The position numbers and the translations under genes are program-made. Below, piece by piece: positions 24,462-37,100 of a DNA stretch of 64,000 nucleotides. Origin of the DNA: Cardiocondyla obscurior (lineage: Eukaryota; Arthropoda; Insecta; Hymenoptera; Formicidae); assembly GCF_019399895.1 (NCBI RefSeq), contig NC_091872.1, forward strand, positions 2,612,395-2,676,394, in the 5' to 3' direction. Below the pieces are notes generated by a model. That model was not told the origin of the DNA. It did not search any database and worked only from the letters and a program-made list of their open reading frames with translations. Each line of letters opens with the position of its first letter. Position 1 is the stretch's first letter.

Positions 24462-24500
24462 ACGGATGTGAAATACGGATGTGAAATACGGATGTGAAAT
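24462..24500. repeat. Tandem repeat, 13 bp x 3
   Basis: Three exact copies of ACGGATGTGAAAT at 24462-24474, 24475-24487 and 24488-24500, followed by a degenerate partial ACGGAT further on. Confidence 0.85.
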
Positions 24501-27500
24501 TTTGCGGAAACGGATAATTTTACGGATAAAAATTATGGTTAATACTGAAAGATTGTTAAAAATCGTTATTGTTGCTAATAAGAATTATTTAGCATTTATG
24601 AAGCAACGACGGAAAAGCAGTGGGGTTGCTTTTAGTCCGTATACTTAAAGTGTCCCTCGAGTCTATGAGAGCTCTGAAACGGTATCGTTAGTATCCTTCG
24701 GGACCCACATATTGGGAGAGAAAGATTTTCTTGCATGTCCCTACACGTTTCTATACGCAGTCATCCTTACGCCGCTCTCTTTTCTCTTCGCCTCCTCCTT
24801 CTGCTTTTCCTTTTAACTCATACATATCCCGGCATCCAAGACGGGAATTTATGATACGTCGCGCATTTATATTCCCGCGCCTCTCATAAATTCTGCTTTA
24901 CGCGCGTGTAAGTGGCTCTACTTTTGTTCATAGATTCCTACGACTGTCAGATTTATGTTTTCGTACGCGGCATACGATTCGACAATCTAAGATTGCGAGA
25001 CGAAAGAAACTGAGATGAAGAAAGAATATGCGTGTATTGAGAAAAGGACGCGCGGCGTCGAGCGTACCGCTTAAAACTGTAGCGCGAGAAACGGATGTTT
25101 TCTCCGTTTTTAATTCGAAGTTCCTGTCAATGTTTCTAAAAATATTTCGCAATATATTTGTACACATATATTAATAATAATTTCTCGAAACTCTCTTCTT
25201 ACGCGTTAGATTTTTCGATTTTCTCAGTCAGGCGTACATTCACGACGATCGTTTCTTCCGTGTCATTTGGACGGATAGGATTTTCGTACGAACGTTTCCG
25301 TGGGTGATTTCGACTCCTTTTCTCGTCGCCTAAAGGCTCGTCTGGACGTCGGGCAAGCGTCGATATGTAGCTCGATGTGTACGTACGTGCAAGCGGGACG
25401 ATAGCTCGTGAGAGAGAAATCCGGCTTCCTAGATGGGAACGACGGGACCCGATATTACATACTTCGCGATACAAGAGCTACGAAAAACGCCTCCGGGTTT
25501 TACTGTCGCCGGCGCCGTCGCCGTGGCATAGGTTGGGATTATAATAATTCGCGTCACTGCGTCCAATCTCAATTTGCCTGTCCGAAGAGCGGGATGTATC
25601 GATAGGTAGCAGGAACTGAGTGCTTCGTTAAACGAACTCGTTAGCTTTTGTCATGTACGGGAGATCTTGCAGAATGGTCAAATATAAATTACTTCTTTCG
25701 TGCGTTTTTATTTTACTAGACGTTACAAAGCTCACGCTTCGACATTATGAATTTTTTGAATTTTAACATTTTCCTATTATCACAGCTAATTATTCATATC
25801 AAATTGAAGGTTTGCCTTCTCTCCCCCCTCTTTTATTTTTTTTTTTTTCTTTTAAGCCATTGCTTGCTTTTGTTCATTTACAGTTACTTCATTATCTCTT
25901 CTTGTTATCACGAAACGCCTGCTTGATTATTTGGTTACCATGCTTTCTGTGATAATTGGCAATTATTCCATGTTGACTTGTTAAACATGCACGGAAAATG
26001 ATATTTAATTTAATACCGCACAATCGCATTATACTAATAGTATGGCGATATTGATTTCCGAAAGAGCTTTATTTGTTGCTTTAACGGAGCCGGGAGCGAT
26101 ACGGGTTTAGTAACCTGCACGTGTATTATGTACGTACGTACATACAGGTTTCGGTTAGGACACCTGAGTAAATAGCGAAAGCAAAACTTCCAAGACGATA
26201 AATTAGCCCTTTGAAATAAATGAAAACTTCGAGGACGTCCATAGTTAAGATCGCGTGTTAATTAATTTTTTTTTTAAGTTATTATCATTTAATTTCTCAA
26301 CTTGTTAATGAAACATGAAACGCATACCTAGTGTACACGCATGTAACACCTAGGTCTCGACGCACGTATAACGTGACAATAAAATTATTAAATATTTTTT
26401 ACTTACGAATCTCATTTGGTCTTGTAACGTTCATTTATACACGCTCGCGTGCACATCGAGTCGTAAAGGCAATTGCTGCGAGCTCGCTTTGCGATCATCA
26501 TCTTCTGTACGAGCATTGAGTGGCGGCCGATGTATTTGTTTATCGTCGAATTCAGCACGGCGACAATAGAAACGCTCAACCGCGAATTTAACGTTCGTCA
26601 AGCATTGTGCGCAATAAGTGTTTGACCCTCTTCATCGTATAATCCTCCTCTACGAGTTCTCTTACACACCTACGCTATTCCCCGTTCCTTCGAGAGCGAA
26701 TATCCCTGGCGTACGACAGGTGAACGGTCTATGGAATAAAGCTTCCCCTTGCTGATCCTGTTGCCCGGAGATCTTAAACCTTACCGCACGACCTGCTTTA
26801 CTGCCGGCCATTCTGAACTTCCTCCACCCTTTGACGACGCAATCTCGTGATCCTCCCGGTCGTCGTGATTCTATTTTTCGCTGCGTTAACTGTTGCCGCG
26901 AATTCTTTCTAACGCATACAACGCTGCACTTTAATAGCAATTAGACAAATTGCACTTACTTGCAGCATTTTATTCTAATTAATCTCTATTATTTACAAAT
27001 TTTGACGAGTAACGATATGTATTTTTATTATATAAGCAGATTAAAAAGAGAGGAAAGGGCAATGTGATTTTCAGCTGGCTCGATAGAGTAAAGCGGTACG
27101 CACTAGTTTTACCCGCGGGTAGAAATATCCGCGTAACTCCCGAATGTACGCGCGGTAGCGTGCGTTACGGTGCATCCATGTGTATAGCGGACCAGTAATA
27201 GTGTCCAGGACGACACACAGCCGCTATGCAACAATACACGTATCTATAGCTTTCTCCTTTCTGGCGTGGCATCATGACGCTCTTCTAGCTGTCATGATAC
27301 TGTCGTGCTGAATCGCGCGTCAGATTTTGTCCGAGAGGGCCGGCGATTTTCCAGCTTGCGGTTTAGCTTTAATCCCGGCGACGTCAAATTTTAATACAGC
27401 GTACACAGAGGTAGGGAAGTAGAGAGAAAGAGAGAGAGAGAAAGAAGGAGAAAGAGAGAGAGAGAGTAGCGGCGGCGATTGTGTCTCAAATGCAAAATGT

Positions 27501-30500
27501 AAATGAAAGGCGTGTAACAAAATGCGCGTCTACGCGGAGATCCGTTTATCTTTATACTACCCCTCTGACGATATTCATTTAAATTCGCTATATCTCGCGT
27601 AATTATAACTTTCGGCCGACACTTCTGTTGCGCCGAGTTTATTAGCGACAGCTGGATCCGTTAAATTACGTGTGTGATTTAATTAAATTTTCACCGACTG
27701 CGCTCAGCGATCGATATTTTCGCGCTCGGCGTTCGTTAACGGCGACGCACCGGAAATCTTTTCCGCGATCAATTTACGCCGATTATCCGCGATGTTTGTA
27801 CGGGCCGGATCGGCCGGATCGGGCTTTCACATCGAATCTACATAATGCTCTGCACGTGCGTTTCGGCCCTACGTGGTTACACGGCTCGATGGAGCCAAGT
27901 ACATCTCTTACTCTTTCGGGAATGGCGCGCTCGTGCACGAACGCTCGCTGATCTGGTCAACTTTAATCGGTGCACATGCGTGTGTGCACCTTGCTCAATC
28001 TCCGCTAACATTAAAAAAAAAAAAAAGAAAAAAAAAGACTAACTGTTTCGAAATATCGTTTGCGTATCGATCGCGTTTCTCTCTCGGCTGTTGAAAAATT
28101 TCAATGTGAAACGTGTTGCAAGTAGAAATGAAAAATACGGTTACGTCTCCAGGCGCGGTCTCGATGTTGCAATGACATTAATATAAACGTAAGAACGCTC
28201 TCAGATACTCTAGAGTTACAACTGAACATTTTGCAGTTTTCCAAGCAGTCGAGCTATCGTTCCGAGCGCGAATTTATCCGGCTTGATACGCGTAAGATTC
28301 GAGAATGTCGCGGGCGACTTAATTTCCGTTGTCAAGTTATCGTGTGGGCTGATACATCGTCTATAAGGTGGTATCTTATTCCACATCGTGCATCCTCGCA
28401 CGCTCTTGCCTCGTTTTGTACACCCGCATTTATCATACCGCGTATTGTGCGCGATATCGGCACTGACGTGGTTTCGTGGCTGCGCGTGCAGCCAACAAAC
28501 GGTGCACGTATCTCGTGCTTCGCTTAAACTAATGATATCAGTCACTTATCCATTTACACGCTCCTTCGGGCGAAAGAAAATCGGCAATGTCATAGAAAGT
28601 CCTGACAAAAGTCGTTCCCACGGATTCTAACTATCGTCCACACGCACTGTCGTTGCTCTGTACAAATCCTGCACATAATAATTACGCAAAACGCTACCAA
28701 ACGTTTCATTACGCAACCTAACTACCTCACTCGAAAATTATTAACGAATTATATTCGTATTAATTCGCGATAATGTTTCAATTGCGAAAGTATCCTCTTT
28801 CGTTCATCGATTGTCCCTGTTCATTTGCTCATCCTGGGGGCTCTTTAAGGTACTCAACGACGACGTTTCGCACGCACTAAAGCGTAAGTGCTCGCAACAG
28901 CCATTATATCCGCTATATTCCCCGCGATATCGCCCTCCCGACGGGGCGCACGGCTGCACATGCATTCGGGCAATATGGTTACGCGGCTCACTAAAGTTAA
29001 ACACGTTCCTTGCATAACAACATCCCCGCGCACACACGGGCATAGCGCGATAGAAGCAAACACCGATAAAGCGATGCACACGGGCCGGGGCCCTCCCCCT
29101 TTCCCTTCGCGGGAGAGGAGGATGCGACTAACGTCGGTGTGATGCGGCAGGAGCGCGGAAAGTGCTGCAGCAAACCGCCATCCGCTTGTCAAGTAATTAC
29201 GTTACGTATTGACTCAGCTTCTGGAGGAGGTGCAGGGTTAGGCGAGCGACGACGGCGGACGACCGCACGGGGCTAGCTTGAATATTAATTACCTGGTAAT
29301 TTCAAATTTAATGGCTTCACCGCTATCGCGAGACTTTCGCCAAGTTTTCGACATCCTTCTCTCAGCAGCGCAGATGCGCTGATCGATCGGGGCTTCTCGC
29401 ATCCATTTTACAAATTCGGAGATACTAGATTGTTTCACGACCGCGATTCGAAAATCAGTCCGCCGAATTAAAGCTGTTTAAACCGAGAAAAAAGCGCAGG
29501 AACATATGACTTGATCTTTAATATTGAAAAGTCATGTATTTTTTTCTTACATTTTATATTACATTTTTATATTTCTGTCTTTCTTTATTTTTATAAGTAC
29601 GATTTTTGTTATTCGATGAAAATAGATAATTGCATTTATTTGCTTGACATAGAAAAAGCAATTTTTTTTTTTATGGAATAGAAAAACTACGTTTAATAAT
29701 TTTTTTTATTGGGAACGGAAAATTTAGAATTTTACTATATGCGATATATCAAAAATTAATTTCGTCGACGGCTTTTGCCATTGTTGGATTTCAAAAATTG
29801 TTACCCTGCAATTTTGCGCGAAAAAAAAAAAAAAAAAGATATGGAATCTGATAGAAATATTTCTATTTAGTATCGATACCTCTATATAATTTAAATCGAA
29901 CGAGCAATTTTGTCATTTTGCGAGAGCGATAATATCACAAGCTAGAGGAAGCTTAACGAGTTATTTAAATAGTTTCACGCGAGCGATGATCGTTTTATCT
30001 CATTATGAGCTTATCAACTCGCGACGCCGGCAGAAAAACTTGATTCGATCGATTTTCACGGCTAAATGAATCTGTCGCCGGTGTATGTTACGCATGGTAT
30101 ATACTTTCAATTATAACATGTCGCGGCGTTTATATCGGCGTCCTTTAATTTCGTCGCGTATATCAGGAAATTCGTAAAAAGGTTGTCGGCGGTACGTCGT
30201 CGATTTTACACGCGCCGAGCGGCGCTTTTAACGCGCGGCCACGATAAAAGTTTAATGTAACGTACTACTCGCAACCATGAAATTTTCAATCACCAGACTT
30301 TGTTTTATTCGAGACAGATTGTTACCTCGGCATAGAAAACGACACGCGCTTGTCTCGCTAGTAAATCTCAATCGACACATATTTAACTTACACAATCGTG
30401 TCCAATCTCTCGAGCTAATCCAGTTGAAAGTGTTGCAATTTACGGCGACACGGGTGCTTTATTACAAAATTCCGAAACTTTCGAATAAAGTGTGAAACCG

Positions 30501-32493
30501 GTAACGTTTCTGCGAGAAGCAACATAGTGTATGTCGTATGCATTCGTATATCCAAGTTGTATAAGGTATTCGTTGGTTAAGTCAATTATTTATGGTTTAG
30601 ATTTAGACTCGTAGTTTGTTACTGAAATTTATTAAATATTAAACAGTTTTTTTTTTTAACGTAAAAGAAGCGAAAGTAAACGACACGCGTGATGCGCGCA
30701 TTCTTTAATCTTTAATAATATAAAATTTGATATTAAGACTCATAACTTTTATTAATAAAATATTAATATAGAAACGTTATTGCGGGCATAAAAATTTGTT
30801 ACTGAAAGAGGGAATTTATTTGGTGCGATTTATGAAATTTCCATCGAATGTGTCGAATAAAAAGAATTTGCAATTAACTATATGTTCTTTACTTTATTTT
30901 TATATTTTATCAAATATATATTTATTGCGTATTATTGAATATTGGAATAATATTTTTACTTTTATCGCTTGAAATATGAGAGGACAGAGAATAACGATCG
31001 ATTATCTGTTAATTCCCTGGGTTGAAACAGCGAAGGCGATACGAGTCATATTAATGTTCATATTACTATAATGCATTACTAAAACGCGTATTAGATTGCT
31101 AGAAATATTTTCGGTAAATTGTATATAAAATATTTTTCAAACCCCAAACGTACTTCACTTAAAATAAGTAATTATTGTATTAAACTTTTTTTTATTATTT
31201 CCATTTTTTTTTGACAGTAATAATTTTAGGAAAAATTATATACGCATCTACTACATTTTCTCTATAATATCGCTGATCGCGATAATGCTTTGGTCGGGAA
31301 AAATGTATTTTAGCAACATCGAGCAAATTCGCGTAGCTATTATCATATTTTGCCTTATTTTTTTATTTTTTTATATATTTTTTTTTTTTATGACGACGCC
31401 ACATACCGTCTATGCTTTTTAGCATATATTGCATGCTTTTATTTTTGGATAAATGTATAAAGCTCAATGTATGAAGCTCAACTTTTCTGCTCGCATTTCA
31501 GAATACTTTATGAAAATGTCTCGTAATATTGTGATTAACGAGATAACGAGGTACATATAAACGGAGTAAAAACTTCATTTTGTTTATTTGAAAAATATCG
31601 GGAGTGAGCTCAATAATTTCTTTAATTGAAGATAGAATAGCTTTTTTCACAACTTAATGAAAATAAAAGGAAATGCAATTAATTTAACACAAATAAATGT
31701 TTATTAAAAATAAGAGTTTATTAAAGCATGCATATTTTAGTATTATAATTAGTATTATTTTATTTACTTTTCTTTTTATGTATTTTATTTAAAATATTCT
31801 TCTACATATAACATATAAAAATCTTTATAGAATGCAATCGTTTCTTTCTGCAACATCATCTTTTTAATATTATATTATTTCAAATTTGATTTTAACCAAA
31901 CTAAACTAAAAAAACTAAAAAAAAAAAAAATAAAAAATAAGCGTAGCTAGTATCAAAGTGCAATAGTATCGTTAAAAATGTAATGTTGTTTACGTTTTTA
32001 TACTGGTTTTTATTGCAAGAGGAAAAATATCACGTGTCGGTGTGTGCGCAAAAACAATGAATGTACTATTCACAATTTTAGAACGCCTCTGTATCAAATT
32101 AACAGAGAATGTATCTTGTGAAACAGAAATTAAAAGTCTTTTTAACGTGAAGTTAATATGCTCTTATGCGTTAAATGTTTCTATGGTTTGGAAAGTAATT
32201 ATATTTCATAATTAAATTATCGTTTTTATTCTGTTCCTAAAGCAAATGTTTAATGAATAAATCAAAGAAATGAAGGCTTGACTGGCATTTATGTGAAATA
32301 TATCTCTAATTTATACATTTACTTACAAAGATTACAGAGTGCATACTAAGCGAGCGCCACTTAATTACTTTTGCTTTTTCTGCGTTTAAAAAAAAGAAGC
32401 GTTTTAAATTTAATAATTTTCAGCAATGAACTAGGTATATATGTATTTATCTTACGTAGTACTAATGAAGCAAAATTTTATTTTCTGTTTCAG
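24501..32493. other. Long non-coding stretch, probably intronic
   Basis: About 8 kb of CpG-rich DNA (to about 30.2 kb), then AT-rich DNA, with many A/T homopolymers, a GA-rich tract at 27420-27467 and a short hairpin at 27969-27990. Open frames up to about 110 codons occur on both strands but show no family features. Confidence 0.4.
27420..27467. repeat. GA-rich simple repeat
   Basis: GAGAGA runs broken by AAAG and AGAAGGAG. It is a purine microsatellite. Confidence 0.7.
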
Positions 32494-32749
32494 ATCAAGT
32501 CTCAGAGAAGCGAACGTGCCCTCGTTACCGACATCAATGAAAGAACAAACCGGAGCCGGTTCGTGTGCCGATTTCTCGGGAGTGCCGTCTAGTAGTTTCG
32601 CGCGTATTTTAATCGATAATTTTTTTAATTAGTTTTCGGGATTAACTTCACCCGGTCGCGAGTGTTCAGTGCACAGGAGGGATACATCCAATTCTGAGAG
32701 GAGGAGGAGGCCTCGGATAGGCATCTTGCCTCGGCGAAGCAACGTTGAG
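32494..32749 (+). ncRNA. Exon A1 of a duplicated exon pair
   Basis: The 3' splice site is TTTTCTGTTTCAG, preceded by TACTAAT (branch-point-like); the donor is TTGAG|GTGAGC. The first 20 nt and the last 70-110 nt match exon A2 (46719-46848). The strongest match is GAGAGGAGGAGGAGGCCTCG and the 40 nt after it. A1 has about 125 extra nt in its middle. An alternative acceptor inside it (TTTTTTTAATTAG, exon start 32633) would give a 117-nt exon, close to A2. All frames close quickly, so it is probably untranslated. Strand and exon status come from the shared splice sites. Confidence 0.55.
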
Positions 32750-32914
32750 GTGAGCATCACTTTTTGCTTATTTATTACTTTGATTTATAAATAACTTTAC
32801 TTTTCATTATTTAATTGCGAAATCAATTAAAAGCGTTTAAAACTGTTTATTTTTAATCAGTAAAATTTAATCTGAGCGTCTCTACAATTAATCTTTTACA
32901 TTTGTATGTTACAG

Positions 32915-32964
32915 TTTCTTCGTAGCTGAGTTGCTGCGTATCTTCGCCGCTGCGCATCGAAAGG
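32915..32964 (+). ncRNA. Exon B1 of a duplicated exon pair
   Basis: A 50-nt exon between TATGTTACAG and donor AAAGG|GTAAGTCG, 165 nt after A1. It shares GCTGCGCATC near its 3' end, the TATGTTACAG acceptor and a GTRAGTC donor with B2 (47139-47178). Confidence 0.5.
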
Positions 32965-34074
32965 GTAAGTCGACGATATTTTTTTTAAAGGCTTATGATC
33001 TTTCGTTATTATTTTACGAGTTACTTTCGGCGAGAATATACACCACATAAAAAATAATGCACTTAGAAAAGTAGTAAAAGAGAATAATGGTTATTTTTTT
33101 TTTTTTTTTTAAAGATATTAATTCGAACTAGGTGAATAATACTTTTATACGCTATTTAAAGAGGCACAGAAATGTAATATAGCACGCTTAATTACTTTGA
33201 CAAAAATTTGATCGCGGCGTGGTGTGTTTTATACGTATAAGCTTCACATCTTGCAATGAAAAATGTCGTGTGTTTGTTAAGTAGCAATTGAATGCAAATG
33301 ATATAATCGTATTTCACGTTAGCGAGTTCGGCGCGTATATTCTAATTGCTGACCAAGTATCGTGCTTTCCCGACAGCTTCGTTTCGAGATAATATATTTA
33401 TAGCGCACGAACGCTCACGTGCATCGGGATGTCTCGCATGGACACGCAGGCACGCGATGCATACGGTCGAATCATTCGGTCGACGATCGGGTACCCTTTT
33501 GCGCGACGCAACGGTCGAACGCTTCGACGTGATTAAATAAAAAATTTTTCTACGAATCTATTAAGGTGCGTTGCGACTTCGAAAGATTAAATCAGTATAC
33601 GAAGGTGACCCGAGAGATCTCGCGAGTAATTAGAATGGATAGTCGGATATTCTTTATGCAAATATCGAATCAATTTTACACAGACAGGAAGGAATTTCGT
33701 TGGAAATAAATTGTAAGCTCACGTTGTAGACTCAATATTGTTGAGGGGGCTTTATAGGGCTTCGAGAAAGAGAGAGGGAGAGAGAAAGGTAAAAGGGTGC
33801 TTGGAAGGAAGTAAAGGGCTTCTGTTACCGATTTCACACAGGTCATTGAAAGCTTTACTGCACTGCTATTATTTATTTTAAAGAGATACACGTAGATATG
33901 TATTGAAAAATTTTGCAATTTTTTAAATAGCAAATTTTATGTTAAATAAAATGGCTTTTGTGTTAAATTAAAAATAGTGCTTTGGTCGTAAAAATTATAA
34001 AAATTGTCAAAAGTAAAATGGCCATTTTTTTAAATAAACAATCCGACGAAGGAAACATAATGTTTCATGGCCTG

Positions 34075-34103
34075 TTTAATCGTGCGACTCTCGCACGATT
34101 AAA
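34075..34103. repeat. Perfect hairpin, 13-bp arms, 3-nt loop
   Basis: TTTAATCGTGCGA, loop CTC, then TCGCACGATTAAA. Arms are exact complements, so the palindrome can extrude or fold stably in RNA on either strand. No adjacent gene explains it. Confidence 0.8.
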
Positions 34104-37100
34104 ATAATATGAGACATGTGATACGCTGCTGTTTGCGTCCCAATGCCAGCGCGGCAGATTTTGAAAGTCATACTTTTCCACCACACTTTACGTATCTGCC
34201 TTTATTATTTGAATACTACGCTCACGGACAATGCAAAATAAATTTTGAAAAGGGCACAGAAGCGGCTATAAAAATATTATTTTACGCGTAACGCACGCGG
34301 CTGTTATTTGTATCTACGCCGGAAAAAATATTCTCGTTATTCGTCAAGTGCCGCATAAATCTGTCATTGTTGGAACAAAATTGCTAGATTATGATGGAAT
34401 AACCACGGCGAATGCACATTTCCTGTTTCTCTCGTTCTCTCTCTCTTTCTCTCGAAGATAACTTGCAGAACCAGTATTATTGTTTTGCGCTGAAAGACGT
34501 TGCTCAATTTCCTTTAGAAGCGGAATCCTGATCGGCGCCGTTCTAAAGTTATCTGAACGCAAGTTGAGAGATTGAAGTTCGTATCGAACTGAAAGTATTT
34601 GCTCGAAATTGGTTGGAAATGAAGTTAATTAAGGATTAAGAATAGGGAAGCACTCGTAGAGTATAATACTGAAAAGATACAGGACGTGGTACGGGTCTTA
34701 AATTATAATTGATGCAGTTGCATTGTTAGTGCTGCGTGCACTCTTTTCGGGGTATCCTACCGTTGATCCGCGAGAAGCGAATATTGTCTCGAGAATCGTT
34801 AAAAACTTTATGCCTTGTTAACTTGTGCAGAGCGCATCATTATTGGGAAGAAAAGAGTAAAATCTAGTTTCACGTTTCGTAAAGAAATAATAAAAGAAAT
34901 ATCGCGAAAAAGAAGAAGTGCGCGAAGACTTTTTCGCAAAGAAACTCAAAAAAACATTTCGAAGTTACCTGATCTATTACGAACTATTATCTTTTTATTC
35001 CGGTTGATGGAACAGAATTGTTTGCGCAACGGTCTTGCTGCGTTAAAAAGTAACATACAAAACTTGTATAATTAAAATAGTTTGTTGTAATGTTAATAAC
35101 GGTACCTGCAACGTAACTTCTTCCAAATGGCGTAAATACTTTCTTTGATTTTATATTAAATATTCACAATACCGCACTTTTTTTTTTTTTTTTTTTTTTA
35201 AATATGCCATAACAAATAGTGCTGTTAAAATACTGGTTTTTATTGGTGCTTTTTACGCACATATGTCGCCCGTCAATCGTTATATTTGTTTTTCGTTTAT
35301 TGTGGGAAATCGAACAGAAATGTGCGAAGCACACTCACCGAGGTAATTTCAAAATCGATCGCAGCTACGATCAAACGTATTGCGCGTCGCAGTCTAAACA
35401 GAGCGAGAGGATATGAATTGATTGATCTCCCGACTTTGAGCATGGGACACTGTTTACTTGCTAGTGGTGTTCTCAGTTACTCAGGTCTTCATCAGGTCAA
35501 TGCATCGAATTACTGTATCGAATTTCTGTTACATAGCGAGGTATTGCGGTAACCATTAACGTTGAATTTCACATAGAGTACAGTATTACGAAGATTCCAT
35601 ACCTTTTTTAAAAAACGACTGATACGTGGATTCTAGACGAGGCGCTTTAATTTATTTATAAAAAAATTATAAAGATATTAAAAAAAAATCGTATAGATAA
35701 ATGTCGATGGTTGTGATACGAAGCGACAATGAGCTCGTAATTAATCTTCGTTCCCCCTTTAGAATAAAGACCCCATAGAATACAGACAGAAAGGCCGCTC
35801 CGAGATACGAATGCGCACCATTTAAGTCAATTAAAACATTATTTGAAACAATAATTTCTCATTTGTCGGTGGCGATGACGTCTAATATTTTACCTTTATA
35901 TTTCGCGGACGAGTCCGAGCTACCGATGAGTTATTTCACATAATTTAGTATCAAGCCTCATTATCCACGTGCGACGGCTTAACAATATCGTGGTATAGTA
36001 GATAATACATACTTCTAAATCCGCATAGAACTAACTGCAAATACTCGGCCGAAACTCCACCGTGAAGCAGCACACCCGTACGAAGCTTGCTCTACGCGGC
36101 TCGCGGATTTGGGGATAAAAACGGATTGCCGTTCGCTTTATTTCCTCGCTTTAAACCGCGGCAGTGCAGAAGGAATATTACTGTATTATCTATAACGGTT
36201 TTTACAGCTTATCGCGTTCCTTATTCGTGTTTCCTTCCGGTTCGCTCAGTCGACGAGAAGAACTTGTCAACTTTTTTTTTTCCCAGTTCGAACTTGTAAT
36301 CGATAATGGCGCTAGGAGCAATTCCGTTTCGCCGACTTTACGCATCGTCGACGCCGCGTAATTCTGGAAATCAATCGAGCTTTGTTCGCCTCTTCTTACA
36401 TTTATAACATAGACAAAAAAAAAAAAGACAATTCGTGCAATCGGCGCGGAAATGGATTTTGACGATTCGGATATTTAAAATTAAGAGAAATTTCAACAAA
36501 TCGCAGATGATAACGCGAGATTAAAAAACTTGAACGCAGAATATGGCGGTACGCAAAATGCGAAACGCATGACGGTGTACGGTTCGTTTTGTTCGGCGAT
36601 ATAATATCTAAAATGCGAACAAAGCGCCGATTAATTTCCTGATATCCCGGCGAGGCCGGTGACGAGCGAATCGGTGGGGGAGAGAGGGATGGCTTTTGTG
36701 TCGAACGTATCGACACTTGAAGCTGGGCTGGTGCATCGGTTTCATCGGTGCACGGCGCACGATGCATGCGAGGGACGACGAGAGGAAGAGCGTACGTATA
36801 TATGGCATGGGTGGACTATGGGTGAGCCATGATGTGACGGACCATTGTGTGGTTTCCTATGGCAAATATCGCGCACATACGAGGGACACGAGTAAACATA
36901 GACGCGTATCGTGATGTATACGAGTGCGGAGACACGCGTGCGTGCGTGCGTACGTCCATACGCGGTCGCTTGGCGTTAAACCAGCGTTAACAACGCCGGA
37001 CGCTGAATCGCGCGCGCTTTGTACCCGCGCATAGTCCTTGAGCTATCGATCGGCCATCGAATACTGTCCCGTGAAATCCATTGCCGAACCTATAGCGCGA

